Source: Elmis aenea
Taxonomy: Eukaryota; Arthropoda; Insecta; Coleoptera; Elmidae
Assembly: GCA_947652605.1 (NCBI GenBank)
Contig: OX393581.1
Span: forward strand, 24,546,788 to 24,610,787
Length of the DNA stretch: 64,000 bases
Direction: 5' to 3'
The stretch's first letter is position 1. Each line of letters opens with the position of its first letter. The position numbers and the translations under genes were made by a program. Positions 22,931 to 36,900 of this stretch are shown piece after piece. The notes under the pieces are model-generated. The model was not told where the DNA came from. It saw only the letters and a list, made by a program, of their open reading frames with translations, and did no database searches.

Positions 22931-24423
22931 TATATTTGCGCGTTCTTTCATGTTAATCTAAACGAATTTTCCAATTCAAATAAATGCTATTTCATAGCTA
23001 CAAAGAAACAAATCTAAGTGTTCTACATTCAACAATTTTCTACCCTTGCTGGACTTTTTTGTTGGTGTTTTTTTTCATTTTTACACCAAAAACCACATTT
23101 AAATTGATTAAATTCCGCAGAAAATTATATCTGCAGCATAACGAATCATTGCAAATGCAAAAAAAAAAATGCGACGCGCCAAACTTCATTAAAACAGAAT
23201 GCCTTTTTTGTAGATTATTATTATTTCAAGCAATTCACCGTTTGTGGATGATGATTTTAGCAAGAAATGAAATTGCTGCATGGAAATTTCTGAAGATAAA
23301 GAATGAAAAACTCCTTATTTCAAAAGGAGAGCTTACATAATAGGATTTCCAATTGAATTAATGAATTGCAAGGTAGCTTATAAAAAATTAACTGTAAATA
23401 ATACAGTAGTAATAATCTGGAATGTTTTAATTTTATCTTACCTCAAAATTCAGTACACTGTAATCAACCTAAAGTGTAAATCCTTTGTTTATAAACAGCA
23501 CGGATTCTATTTTTGTTTGTTGGCATTACTGATCTCTATTTACTGGAAGTTTCAATCCTATTAAGAGTCTTGTATGTTAACAAAAGAGGGAGGATTTGCT
23601 TTAAGAATAATTAGATGAAAAGAAACAATGTTGACACCATTAATTAAATGAGTCAAACCAATTTAGTTTCGGGTGTAAATTGGGTATGATTGTTTATTTT
23701 AAACCTTATTTTTAAAAATGATAATTAATCTAAAAGAATATGTTTTAGCAACTTTTACTGTAGCATTTAAAGGTGAAAATATTTAAAAAAAATCGATTGT
23801 GCAAATCATGAACCAGCGCATCACGTTTCTTTTGTTTTTTTGTCGTTAGCTAGTTTTCGTTGCTATAAAAATCTATCCCATACTATAAGAAACAATTGGT
23901 GAAAATTTCAATGAGTTTGCGTAATTAATATCGAAGTTATAGTTGTTTAGAAATCCTGAAAAAGTCGAAGATTTTTTGTAGGAATTTTCAGGGCTTGTGT
24001 CTCGTAAAATATTTACGCTAAGTAGATTTAGTTAAGATTAAACGTTTTCCCGGTATTGTAGTTAAATTTTTATGTTGTTTGGTTGTTTTATATTTTGTTA
24101 TTTCAATTCAGGATCACAAAGAAAAATATTTCTAGCTTTTAGCCGTTTATTTAACGTGTTTGACATAAATAAATTAATCAATGCTGCAATGAAACGTAAT
24201 AACGATAATTGCACAAGTTTTATTTCAAAATTAGTACAATGAAATATATTCGAAACGTTTATTATGCAAAACATGAAAAAATTGGCTTTAAATTTACCAA
24301 ACAGTCCAGGCAGCGAGCTGGAACAAGTAATATAAAATTATCCATAATATCACAATTTACAAAATACATTAACAGTAATAAATTGGTTACATGTGTATTT
24401 TAGGTAAAAATACGTCAATCAGG
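22931..24423. other. 3' flank of minus-strand receptor; no other gene
   Basis: AATAAA on the minus strand at 24219-24224, about 200 bp beyond the receptor stop, is a candidate polyadenylation signal. Plus-strand open frames here (22984-23340, 23361-23564) have no recognisable motif. Confidence 0.45.
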
Positions 24424-24980
24424 TCACAGCAATAAAGAGAGTGCGTGTTCTGAATTCCGATTTGTACATTTAGTATCCATCGCAAATTCACTGGTTTGCA
24501 GTAGGAGCTTTTTATTTTCCTTGTATTTTTTCATTTTCCTGAACAAATTCAAGAAGGATTTCCTAAATCCACAATTCATGAAGCAATAGGTAATTGGATT
24601 GCAGCAGCTGGAAGTGTATGCCAACAGCTGGAAAAAACTTATGCCCGTATAACCGACGCTGTCGTAAATAATGGCAGGATCGAAAAGTACTATCGTGTTA
24701 ATGACGTAGAGGGGCGTCCAGCATATAAAAAATTCAAGAACTACAGCGAATAGCATTTTAATTACTCGTTTTTTGTTTATGAGACTTTTCTCCGCGTTAG
24801 TTCTTCTTAATCCTCCGCCTGTTATTGGTTTTTGTGATCCTCCGGAGGAGGTTGACGATTCCTGAGACGAATGATACCTTAGCTTCCTCCATCCAGATAC
24901 TTCTCGAGGCCTCTCTTGACAACTCCATCGTGTGGTACTTGAGCCTTGCCGATTTATATACACTTCAACTGTACCTTTAA
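24424..24980 (-). CDS. Receptor paralogue 2 exon 5: ICL3-TM6-TM7-tail
   Basis: Acceptor TTTGTTTCAG ends at 24981. The first two bases complete a Val codon. ICL3 is Ser- and basic-rich; RVIKMLFAVVLEFF is TM6 with CWTP, and SSCCNPITYCFMN is TM7. FRKSFLNLF starts helix 8. Stop TGA at 24426-24424. 184 residues plus the split codon. Confidence 0.94.
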
Positions 24981-27900
24981 CTGAAACAAAATAAGAAAAA
25001 ACTAAAAACCCTTATCTAATTACCAAAAATATATATTTTAGGGAAACATATTGATCCTGTATTACATTAAGGTAGGGACTTGCTGTTAGAAATGCTTTAA
25101 AACCTCTTCAACAAAAATTTTTTTGCTTTGCCTATGTATAATTGAAATATTCAGCTTCAATTTCAATTAGGGGAGAATTGTTAATCGTCCATCTACCACA
25201 TATTGTAGCAATGAAACGGGTTGGGTAATAGCATTGTTTTTAATTTTGTTTTTTTGTCTAACAGCACTTTCGCGTATAATTAAATCATTTAAAATGATTG
25301 TATAACAATTTGACTGACAAATCGGCGACGTTCCAGTCTTGCATGTAGTAGTGGAAATCCTTTACAATCATTGTGTGAAAACAGGGAAAGTTTATCGCTA
25401 GTATAGTGTTCCGTCAGCAAAGCTTTTGATGGAAGTAAATTATTAACTAGTGTTAGATAAATTAGAACACTTTACTGTCTGAGCTCAGCGGGTAACAACT
25501 ACATACAATACAAAGCAATTTAGAGAAGTCTAAGTAACGCGAGGCAGTTCAACCAATTAAATTAAATTCGAGCGAAACTTTCGACACATTAATCAGGTGT
25601 ATCGAGTAACATACTTTAGGGAAATTAACTCTCTGCAGAACACTGCACATTCAATTTGAAAAATTCTGAAGTTGTGGAGAAAAATGAAATTAAGATCTTC
25701 GCTGTTGGATTATTTTCAGCTTACACACTTTAATCACCAAAACTTTTTCGCATTTCGGATAAAAATTTATTTAAACGTTATGCATGTTAGCAGATATACA
25801 GTTGCTTCGGTTTCATTGTATAAAAGAATTATGTGCCTGTCAAAATTGTTATCAATACACTGAATTAAAGTACAATTTTTCCAAAACTCGTAGGATTTTT
25901 TAAATAGCCAACAGTTTTTTAATAGTAAATTTACTTTTCATTTAAACATCTATTTGTACCACCAATTCCTGAAATATCAACACTCAAGGGATTAACGAAA
26001 GCTTTAGGATTTGAAGTTTCGTTAAAGTACAACACATTTATCTATCCCTGACCCATAACCACTTGCCCATGTCATTAAGACCAATTCTCACGCTAATAGT
26101 ATTAAGGGAACGTTCTAATGTGTATCGTGTAATAACATCGCATCCAAAGAGCGTCAGTGTCTCTTGGGTATGGTTGTTAATTTAACCCTTTGGTAGCGTT
26201 GAAAAGCGCTGATTAATTTGCAAATCTTACATTTCCCACAATTTTTTACTAAAAATAAAATAACCGCAATTATTTTGTTGTAATTTGGCATTCGTTTGTA
26301 TATAATTTATTGGGACAGTTGATTGAAACTAATAACAACTTTTATTTTTTTAAACTGCACAAATTAATGTCGAAAAGGCTTTTCTAGTAATTGCATATAC
26401 ACTGTCGAACAAAAGTTTAAGACAACCTCTGTTTTTCAATAAAAGTAAAGTCAATCCTCCGTCGGGTGCAATCGTTAAAAATGATACAATTCTTTTAGGC
26501 GCCATTATTGAACGCGAGGGAAGTTTCACCTTTACAGTACTTTTCTGACTACCTTCTAGTACCATATTGTTATTGTTACAGCGTGTTTAGAAAATAGCAT
26601 CTTGTATCAAATTGATCACATTACGCCCGAACGCATAATTTTCTTTACTGTTCGTTTTTAAGGGCGTTATTCATATACAGTCTTCCAATTACTTCTACTG
26701 AAGCGCTAAAAGGTTAATACCACCAAAAGAGAATTAACAGCTACTAAAAAGACACATCAGGCTTCACGACAGTCAGTTTTGGAGCTATGCATCAAATTAA
26801 TAAGCCAAAATTTGCGCCTAATTTAATAACATTTTGATAAAACGTTATAAAATAATGAACAAAATTTGAGAGAAAACTCAATAAGTCGTTAAAAAAATAT
26901 ATACAAAACCCAAATACTTGCGCTGTTATTTCAAGTCAAGTGCGCTCGCTGCGTGAAAAAAATGCATTGCGCCCGACGGAAGGTTAAACACAAAAAATAT
27001 TCTTTAAATTGTTAAAGAAATATTTCTGAAGCACATAAATACATTATATTATATGTAGGTAATTGGAATATTAAAAATTAACCACAGTAGAATTGGAGTA
27101 ATATAAAACTAATCAGGAACGCAAAAAATAGTCGTTTAACTAAGATTTTGTCAAAAAGTCCGTATTTGCATTTATTGACGTTTTTTACCTATCTGGCCAT
27201 GCAGTCATTATATTTTTTATTGTTTCTAGTAAAATGCTGCTGTATTTTTCTAAAAACGTAATCCAAAGCCCTTCTTTTGACAAAGGATTTCTTACGCTGA
27301 TCTTTCCATCGAGCTCTTTCTATATAAGCGCCAATTGATGTTATTTAAGAGACCTTTTGCTTTTGTTTTTAATAGCCTTTGCACAATCTTGATTTGTTGA
27401 AATCATTATCTTGTTGCATGGCGAACCCACTACGAATTGGTCTTAGCCCAGATGGCACAGCATTCTTCTAAAATCTTTTAACATTGTTTTTGATTTTTGG
27501 TACTTCTGCAATCCGTACTAAATTTTCAAATTAATAGCCAGAAATACAGCCCCAGATTATAAATCAACCAACCCCGTGCTTCACCGTTGATACCACGCAG
27601 TCGGGCAACTTTTCGCCCCTGCTGCGACGAATATACAGGGTGTCACACAAAAAACGCCGCAAGCTGTAATTCCGTTATTTGTGGTCCGATTTTGATGAAC
27701 AAAAAACTAAATGAAATGGTTCCTTAAATACTATAAACTGAATTGGATTTCAATTTTTTTCAAGTTCAACTTAAATGTCAAACGATAGTCAATTTTTTTT
27801 CCAAATGGCACTATCTATTTTTTTTATCAAATCTGGTAGACATTTTTTTTCTGAATTTAATGATGTAATCATCAGTAAATTTTAGTGCTAAACTAATAAG

Positions 27901-30900
27901 AAATAAAAAATAAAAGTTTAACAGAATTAGGTTAGGTTTCACAAAATTTTCAAGCGTGCCGTAGAAAACAAAAAAAATTTAATCAACAAATGTCATTTAA
28001 ACGTCAGTGTAGTATTTAAATTATTTATTTCGCGACTATACAATCATCATTCGTATTGTAATTAATAGATTAAATATCTTATCAGACTGGTAGTCGAAAC
28101 AAATTAAACTCTGCGGCGAAGAATACGAATTAGTTTCTTACCTTCATGGTCTCTTAGCGCCCTTTCTCGTCTTATTCCTTTCCACAGTGTTTTCGTTATC
28201 AAAGAATACGTAACGGCCAAAACGAGCAGAGGTACCAACAGTAATATTACATCTAGGAAAAGATTGTACGCCCTTTCGTAGTACAAGGAGGGCCAGTTTT
28301 CTCTGCATTTATGATGACCTATGAAGGAAATATTAAATATTAATTATCTTGCATTAAATTAATTAAAGTACGCGTCAAAATATGTCATAAAAGAAGTTTA
28401 TTTACTATGATTTTTAAATACATGTTCATTAATTAGGTTAAAAATTAAAATTCTAAAAGTTTTGTAGGAGATATTGTTACTTCTTCAATATAATACGGTA
28501 ACTTTACAGTTAAACTTGATGTGGTATAGCCCAAACAATATTAATAACGTGCTAATATGCTAATTAATCATATCGGTGCTCTAATATAATTAATATTCCA
28601 TTCAAATGTAAACAACTTTGATAGAATATTTAGAGCACAGTATAACCGAAACGTTCCACACATGAAAATGAGCTTTGAGGTATTTCACTTTTGATTTCAA
28701 GCAACGTTTTACCTTTATTGTTCATTATAATTAAAACTCATATAAACACAAGGACACATATAATTAATGAATTGCTAATGACCGGTGCTTTTCCCGAAAG
28801 TTAAAAAACGGCGTTAGTTGTGCCCATACCAAAAATAACACGAACGAAAAAATGCAAAGAATTTAGACCGAAACATACCACCTATGTAAATATGAACAAA
28901 TTTTGGAGTCTATTGTCAAACGACAATCATGACAGTTTATAAAAGACAACAAAACACTCTCAGACGCTCAATCCGGTTTTACAGCTAAACATTTATGTGA
29001 TTCATCATTAAATCTTATGCTAGCTGATTGGAAGCATCAAATTTAAAGTAACAAACACTTCTACTTTGTACTTTGTAGGGGCGTTTTAAGGCTTCAAAAG
29101 AGCATTTGAGACCATAGATAGAAATAGAATGATTAAAAAGCTGGATCAATATGGATACGAGGAATTGAAAAAAGGCTGTTTAAAAATTATCTAATAACTC
29201 GCTATCAAAAAACGAAATTTAACAATGTAGAATCAGAAAAAATGATCAACACACATTATCAACACAGTATCTATATCGGTTTAAGCCCTTTACTTTTTGT
29301 GCTGCACTTAAACGATAAAAATCTGTAGTACAAATCTTTTTGCAGATGACAATATTTAATCACAGCTTCTGTAATCAAACTCGAGTGGGCTTTAATTAAG
29401 ATAAATAATAAACTATACGTTTGATCAGAATTGTTAAAAATTAACAAGTTAAAATTAAATATGTACATACAAAACCAAATTTATGAAAATAGGAAACAGG
29501 CCAATACCGAATGATGTAAGCATTAAAGTTAAAATAGGTTATGAAGAACTTGAATGTGTTTCGGAAATTAAATATCTTGGTGTTATGACAGACAATAAAT
29601 TAAAATTTAAAAGCAACGTGAATTATATTCTAAAAAAAAGCAAAAAAAAAAATATTTTGAGTAGATTGACAAACTAACTTAGAATTACAGCAAAAATTAC
29701 AATATACACATAGACCACTGACCAGACGGGACATATTCCGTTCTTCTAAATTTTGTCCCGTTGTCTGGACAAACGTTTTCGGGACACTTAAATGTCCCGT
29801 ATTTCTTTATTTTTATATTTACGTCACGATCGGTATATTTCGAGCGAGTTCGTTTGACGGTTTAAGTGCCTTCGTGTGTATTCGTGAAATCCGCTACGAC
29901 AACTGCTCGAAGACAACCACGCGTCTAAAACGTCACTAACTAGTTAAAACCCTTAACCGTTTTACGAAAATTACTATGGACGACAGTGTTTAATGATATA
30001 TTGTTCGAACACCAAGTACGTATTACTATTTTTGTTTGTTTTGGGTATGTCTAGCTTTATTATTTATACTGCCAACTGCCGAGAATATAAAAGTAAAGAA
30101 ACCACAGTGTGCAGCGGATTGGTGACGTAAGGCGGGCCCGGAAAAATGTTCAATTGATCGGCCCAACCACATCATGTATTGCAATGAGAGGGAATCAATT
30201 GTTTCATATTTTTTCAAAGCAGCTCATCGAACGACCGGCCCACTGAGAATTTTCCGGTGTCCCGGTGGGCTAATCCGCCCCTGAACCATGCTAAGTGCCG
30301 TTAATCGTGCTCCGAATTCAAAACGGTAAAATTCACGGCATTTTAGTCTTTTAATTTAAATAAAGGCCTGCATCAGTCAAAATTTTCAAAAAAAACCTTA
30401 ATAACTCAAAAACGGTTTATTTTAGACATAAACAACCTATAATATTTTTGAAAGAAAATTTAATTTTACATCCAAAAGTTACAAAATATACAGGGTGTTT
30501 TATATCAGAGCGCAAAAACAAAACACTGCGTATAGTTAAAAATAATTTAAGGTTATGTAGTAAATGACTATAAACAACTTTTATATTTAAGTTTTTTTAA
30601 TATTATTACTAATAACAGAGCTATCGAATAATTCGTCTTGGCTGGGACACCCTGTATAGATATTTCTATCGCCCACCCCTAGTATACATAGTGAAAAGTT
30701 TGAACACACTGTGCAACTGCATGTGTATTGTGTAGTCTGGTTTTATTTTTAAAATTTCCCTAGTACCTACCCGAATAAAAAATTAAGCTAATGAGTTAGT
30801 GTTTGGCTTTTTTTGTAGTTGGTAATGTTACATTGTATTATAAGAGAAGTTAAGTCTGTGGCGTTCTTTAATGAATGTGTTCGTGGAATTCATCATTCGT

Positions 30901-33900
30901 GGTTAACATAGACACCTTATTTATGGTCCCTTCAATATTTACCCTTATTAGTTGGTTTTAACTGACTAAGCACAGCTATGGGGGTCATGCAAATGAAACT
31001 TCCTATCCAAATCGTGCCAATCAATTTATACGCGTGATTCACAGTTTGCCATTGTAGAGATCGTAGCGGATGGCAAATGGCATAATATCGCTCCACTGAG
31101 ATAGCTACTAAAGTCCAGACTCCCACCGAAACAGAACAAGCTGAAACAAAAAAAAGTAATATAAATCTTTGTTTCGACGTATTACAACCATATTTCACTT
31201 ATATCTATGTCATGACAATGAGTTTTTTGCCACATATGTATCGAAAAGTCATAAATGTTGAGCGAAAAAGTAAAATTCAAATGAATTTTGAAACACCTTT
31301 CTAAAGCCACGTAATGAACAGAATATGTTGCATTTTTATACTAAATTAATGATTTTTTAGCGTTAATTTTATGTTGTTCTTTCAGTTTCAAAAGGTTTCG
31401 TACTTATTTTGTAATGGCACATTTATAATAACAGGTTTTGGTATGTTATTCTGGTTCAATATAATTTATAAAGCAAAATGTTCTCTAGGTTTTTATGTTA
31501 TCTAGTAGCGCATTCGAAATGGAATTGTAACTCAGTCAGTTGATTGATTTCGCTAGATATATGTTTCCGTTTCAGGGTTTAGGAAAATTGTAGATGAAAA
31601 TCGGTTTTACTACAACCTCAGAGTTGGCAATTTATGTTTAGAACTCGGCGATTGTTATAGAATCAAATGCTACCAAAAGATTGATGACGCTATTAATTAT
31701 GTACGTTTTACATTATAGTTGGAAAATAACCAACAGCTCGGAACTGGTGCTTAGTTTTGGTATCATTTATGTAAAACATAGTCGGTATTTAATAATAATT
31801 ACTTAGTAATGGTTGTTCACTAGACAAAACTTTATTTATGGTATGATTGTTCCAATTGTAACCAGTAAGCATTTTTTGGAGGACGATCTAATCTTATCGG
31901 CGTCTGTTTTTGTCTGCCTCTAGGGTTTGGGCTGGGGATATTCAAGTCTCAACGAAAATCAGTTTTGTAATTTATCTTTATGAAACTAACAAGCTGACAA
32001 ACAAACAAAAAACGAATTTGATGCGAACAATTTAATGATGTCGAATTTGTTTTAAAACAGATGTTTTATGCTCATTTGTTAAACAATAGCTAGTTTAATA
32101 TCGTTAATAAGATATTTTTTTGTATAATTACACCAGTATCAAGTTTACATTGGAAAATCATACAATTAATGAAGTCGTTCAGTAAATCAAACTTATTTTT
32201 AAATTGTGAATATTGATGTAAACATAAAAGGCTTCTAAAACTTATGCAATTTTATGATACAACTAACGCAATAGAACATCAATGTTTTTTTAATTAAACA
32301 AACAACCACCTACATAAATCATGTTTCGAAATAAAAACAGTAATCTTACCTCGTCAAGAAAAATAAAAATTGTGGATAGTGCGCAAAAATACATATAATA
32401 GAACGGTATTAACTTTCAATGCCAAGACAAAAGCACAAGACAACAAACTTAAATGACAAACTGTAAAGATATTTTATACATATTTACTAATCAATATTTC
32501 ACACACAGTAAACGAGATGATGCAATTAAAATAATAAAATAAAGGTAAATGAAGTAATAACAACAGACCCCAACAATATTAAATGTTAGTATTGTCTTAC
32601 GAAACTAATATCTTACAGAATGAGCTGCGTGTTAACTGCCGAAATTGCGTTTTTATTTCGTTGTTTCACCTTTCATTATCTGCAAAATGACAAAGTAAAA
32701 CGAAAAACGTGTCTAGCAATAATTTAAAGGCGTTGAAATCGATTTTCATCAGAAATTTAACACTTTTTGGTACTTATATTTCAAAGTAGTACCTACTCTA
32801 TTAAAATCAAATGCTTATTCAATTTTCATACAAAATTAAAGAGATTTTATATTTGTACACGTAACACAGCATCCTTTCATGCATTCATTACATGCACCAA
32901 ACACAATAATATTTGTATGTTTTTAATTATAATAAAAACATGCACATCCTAAAATTGAACTGTATGTAACCGGTGGTATTGACATAAATAAGAAGAAAAA
33001 TGTTTGGCAGTTAATTGAAATCAAATATTTGATCCTTTTTAACTGGAGTCGCATGTTTTTATCGGTGATTAGTGAGATAACGTTTAGTTTGTTTATATAA
33101 TACTCGATACAAAGTAGAACACCCACATTTTCTATTTAATTTAGACGCCGGTCTTCATCGAGTAGGTATTTTGTTCCAATTAAACTTCGTATTACTTGGG
33201 AAGACTTTGTCTATGGACTATAAATACGCAGCAAATTAGACAAAGAAAATTTGAAACATAAAAGTAAATTACGTTTTATTCTGTTACGTGTTATAAATCT
33301 TGATCTTATAATAAATGATAAATTTGTTTTTCTACGACCAATAATGTAAATGACTTACCGTACAGCCTGCATGCATAGTAGTGCTTACGCACGGTAAGTA
33401 AAAAAAAACAGTTTTTTTAAGAAATTATCAAAAAAGACTCACACTTTCTGCATGCCTAGTAAGTGAGCTATCATAACGCACGGTAAGCAAAACGCACACT
33501 CGTCTAGAAATGTCAAAGTAGGCTTATGTCAAAATTGACAAGACAACGTAATTACATGTATATATTAGCGAAAAAGCCGTTAAAATCGTAGGTATTATGT
33601 GTTCGTAGAAAAAGTAAGCTACATAACACGAGTTGTAAAGCAATTAAGCACTCTTTGCTACGCGGCTCCGTGCGAAACTTTTCCACTCGTGCGTAATATG
33701 CCTTTACTACTCTTGTAATGTAATATACTATTATCGCACAGTGTTTATTTGCAGTTACAAGTATCTGTACCTACATGTATATCTGATAAAAAGTATCTGT
33801 AAATTAGAGGAATGGAGAGTCGGCAAAAAAATGAGTGACATCCGAGTCGGTGTTTTCTAAAACCGATTCCAATTCCCGACTTCGACTCTCGAATTCTTCC

Positions 33901-36900
33901 ACTAATGCATTACACTGGAGAACATAAAGGAAACCGGTATTAATATTTTCAATTTCATTTCCGTTCTGGAATAAAATAAAAGTTGTCGCTCAGGTTTCCG
34001 TTCTTTAAAAAAATTCGGTTAATATCAAATATCGTTATTTTGTTTTCCGTTTCGTTCAGTTCTCATCCTTTTTAAACACTGAATCAAAAATTCGGGATTC
34101 GTCAGTTTTTCGACTCTGACTCCCAATCGCTGGTAAATTGTGCTATTCAGCTATTTATAAGATTGGTATCAAGCAAAATAATTTTAAATGTCTTAACCAG
34201 CGTTCCGCGAAATCCTGGAGTTCCAAAGGGAAGTTAGGGGTTTCGCGTGTTTGTTGGTGTTATTTGGTGTTATTTGGCTTATTTTTCTGACTCAGTAAAT
34301 TTCTTTAAGAATCTTAATTTTAATAAGAATGAAATCGGTAATAAGGTTATAAATCATTGCTGCAGCGTATTTGAATTTCTAAAGAGTATTTTTAAAATTC
34401 AAAGAAGGAAGGTGTTGGTACAACATTCTTTTGGAGTAAAAGAAAAGCCAACTAACAGTGGAATATAAAAATTTAATTGAAATTAGTTCAGATGCTCACT
34501 TATAGGCTAAATTACTTTTATTGCATATTTTAGGTTTATTGTTAAGCTGAAAAAAACACGAGTGCACAAGTGATTTTTTCTGATTCAACTATGCATGAGT
34601 GAAGATTTGTCAAAAATTATAGATTATTTGCAATGCATGAGTTATATTTTGCCAGCAAATTTCCTTCACCTAACCTACCTGTCAAATTAAATACTCCTAT
34701 ATGTTACCTAGCTATATCAAATTTTACGAGTACTGTCAGAGCGGTGCGTTAGGGGTCTGGTTTAATCTATTTTAAAGTAACGTTACTGATCGCCGAAATT
34801 CGTCAAAAAATTATCAAGACTAAAATATTTAATTCCCTCTCCAAATTTATATTTTCGACAAATCACAAACTCAGATTTCTTAGAAACGACAAATAAACTC
34901 ATGCATATCTATTAATTGCGAAAAGGATATTATCAGTGTATGATGACGTTTCTGGGCAATCTAAGTTTGTTATCGGTCGAAAACGCAAATTTGACAGGGG
35001 GTTCAACACCTGACAGGGAAATGTAAAATATTACCGTGTAATAATGTTCCTATTGGTAGTCTCTAGAAGATTTAAGATTAGTGATTGGTTGAAAACGCAA
35101 ATTTGACAGGTGAAGGAAATTTTCAAACAAATTTCAAATCCATGTTGTGCTAACTCCATAGCGTAAATAATTTTAGGTCCGTCGTGTTAGTTCTTGTTGT
35201 TGACATGTGATGTATAAACAAGTAACATGCATTTCCTGTATGTTGAAGCGTTTTGTACTAACACATGACGACACGAAATTTCCTCGTTATAATGCATAAA
35301 ATGCAGACATCTGCTGCTCTCTGGAGCTCTCATCGCCAATAAGCTGCTTTAAATTAATGGTTTGTGTTATCAAGACTCATGGTAACTAGACAGTGTGCTT
35401 CTGGGAGCTTTGTTTTGTTTATAAAGCAAAAAGATCATTTCGAGAACACAAGTGGTATTGTTGAATAACTTCATAATGTACTGGAGCGGTTGAAGGTGCG
35501 ATTACCTTGCTAATGTTCTTGTTTACTAGGAGTCTTTCGGTTACAGCAAGATTAATGTCTTAGCTCGTGAAGTTTTGCTGGTTTATTCGTCTCGTGGAAG
35601 CTGAATCTCAGATTATGCAGTTTTAATCATTTGGACATAAATTTTATTAAAGTATGTACCTAGCATGTGTTTTAAGATTGTTTATGTTAAACCAAATTTC
35701 ACCCACTGCCTGAAATATTCTAAAAATAACCTGATTTTTTTAAATTTAAAATTTCATTATTGCTTCTCCTAAGCATTTTTAACACTCGAATAGATATTGA
35801 TTAAAAATTTATTAATTAATTAGTTGTAACTTGTATGTACTTAAATTACTCGTTGAGGGGTGGGTGATATATCGATATATCGATATTTCGATATTTCGAT
35901 ATTTCGACGATATATCGATACGGTATTTTTTGATATATCGATATTTCGTGGTATGGACAACCAAAATAAAGGCGACACGCTTTTTTTTATGTCACCAGAG
36001 TCTCTTTTTTTAGTTTTTTACTAACTTTTTTAGCTTCCCGACCCTTTTATATCGATACATCAGTATGTCGATATTTCGATATCGCCCACCCCTACTCATT
36101 GTAGCTGAAATGTATAAACGTTTGCCGAAAGTGTCTAAAATATTGTTCTGTGCTGCCACAATGCCGTGTAGAGAATCCACAATTTTTAGTACGCTCCTCT
36201 TTAAAGCCATATCAATTAATAGGTTGACTTGCTCCACTGTTAAGTTTTATGTAGCAAATAATAGCCAAAGTAATACATTTATTACACGGTCAATTAAGTT
36301 TACAGTTAAACGAGATTGTGCTCGGATACGAAACAGTAAATTTTCACGTAAATAAATAATGTAAACCATAAACTAACCGAAGAGCAAGTGCTTGCATTGT
36401 ATATTATTACCAACCGAATAGGAATATTAAGTTGAAAATGAGTTTAAAATATGTGTATCATTATTGTAAACATTTTTTGAAATTTATATAATTTCAATCT
36501 TTATGTTAGCTACATACAAAACACAGTTAATCTTTAAAATTGAAGTTTGCTGTACTTTTGCGGTATAATTTTGTTTGTAATTTAAACTTATACAATAATT
36601 GAAGCTGTTGCATGCAGCAATGTGTGATTACTTTAACCAGGCATATTTATTCCTCCAAAAATCGTATTAATCAAACTATTAATTGCTACTGCATGTACAA
36701 GATGCTAAAATCAATTCTAAAAGCCCAATTGCATAAACGTTAAACCTGGAATTAAACTACGTTAACGCTAGAACTAGGCAAAATCGCAGCATAATTGACG
36801 CTGATATTGCCTTGTTTTAGAGATTAACTCGTATTTAAACATTTAAACACCAATGTTGCTCTGTGCAATCGGGCCTTAAATGTTATAGAGTAGACCAGTG

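Larger units (their letters stand above)
24981..28141 (-). other. Receptor paralogue 2 intron 4
   Basis: A 3161-bp GT-AG intron. It contains a Tc1-like relic (26398-27636) and the start of a CAGGGTG element at 27637. From 24981 to 26397 nothing is recognised. Confidence 0.8.
28319..30942 (-). other. Receptor paralogue 2 intron 3
   Basis: A 2624-bp GT-AG intron holding a sense-strand (plus) LINE relic and fragments of other elements. Confidence 0.8.
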
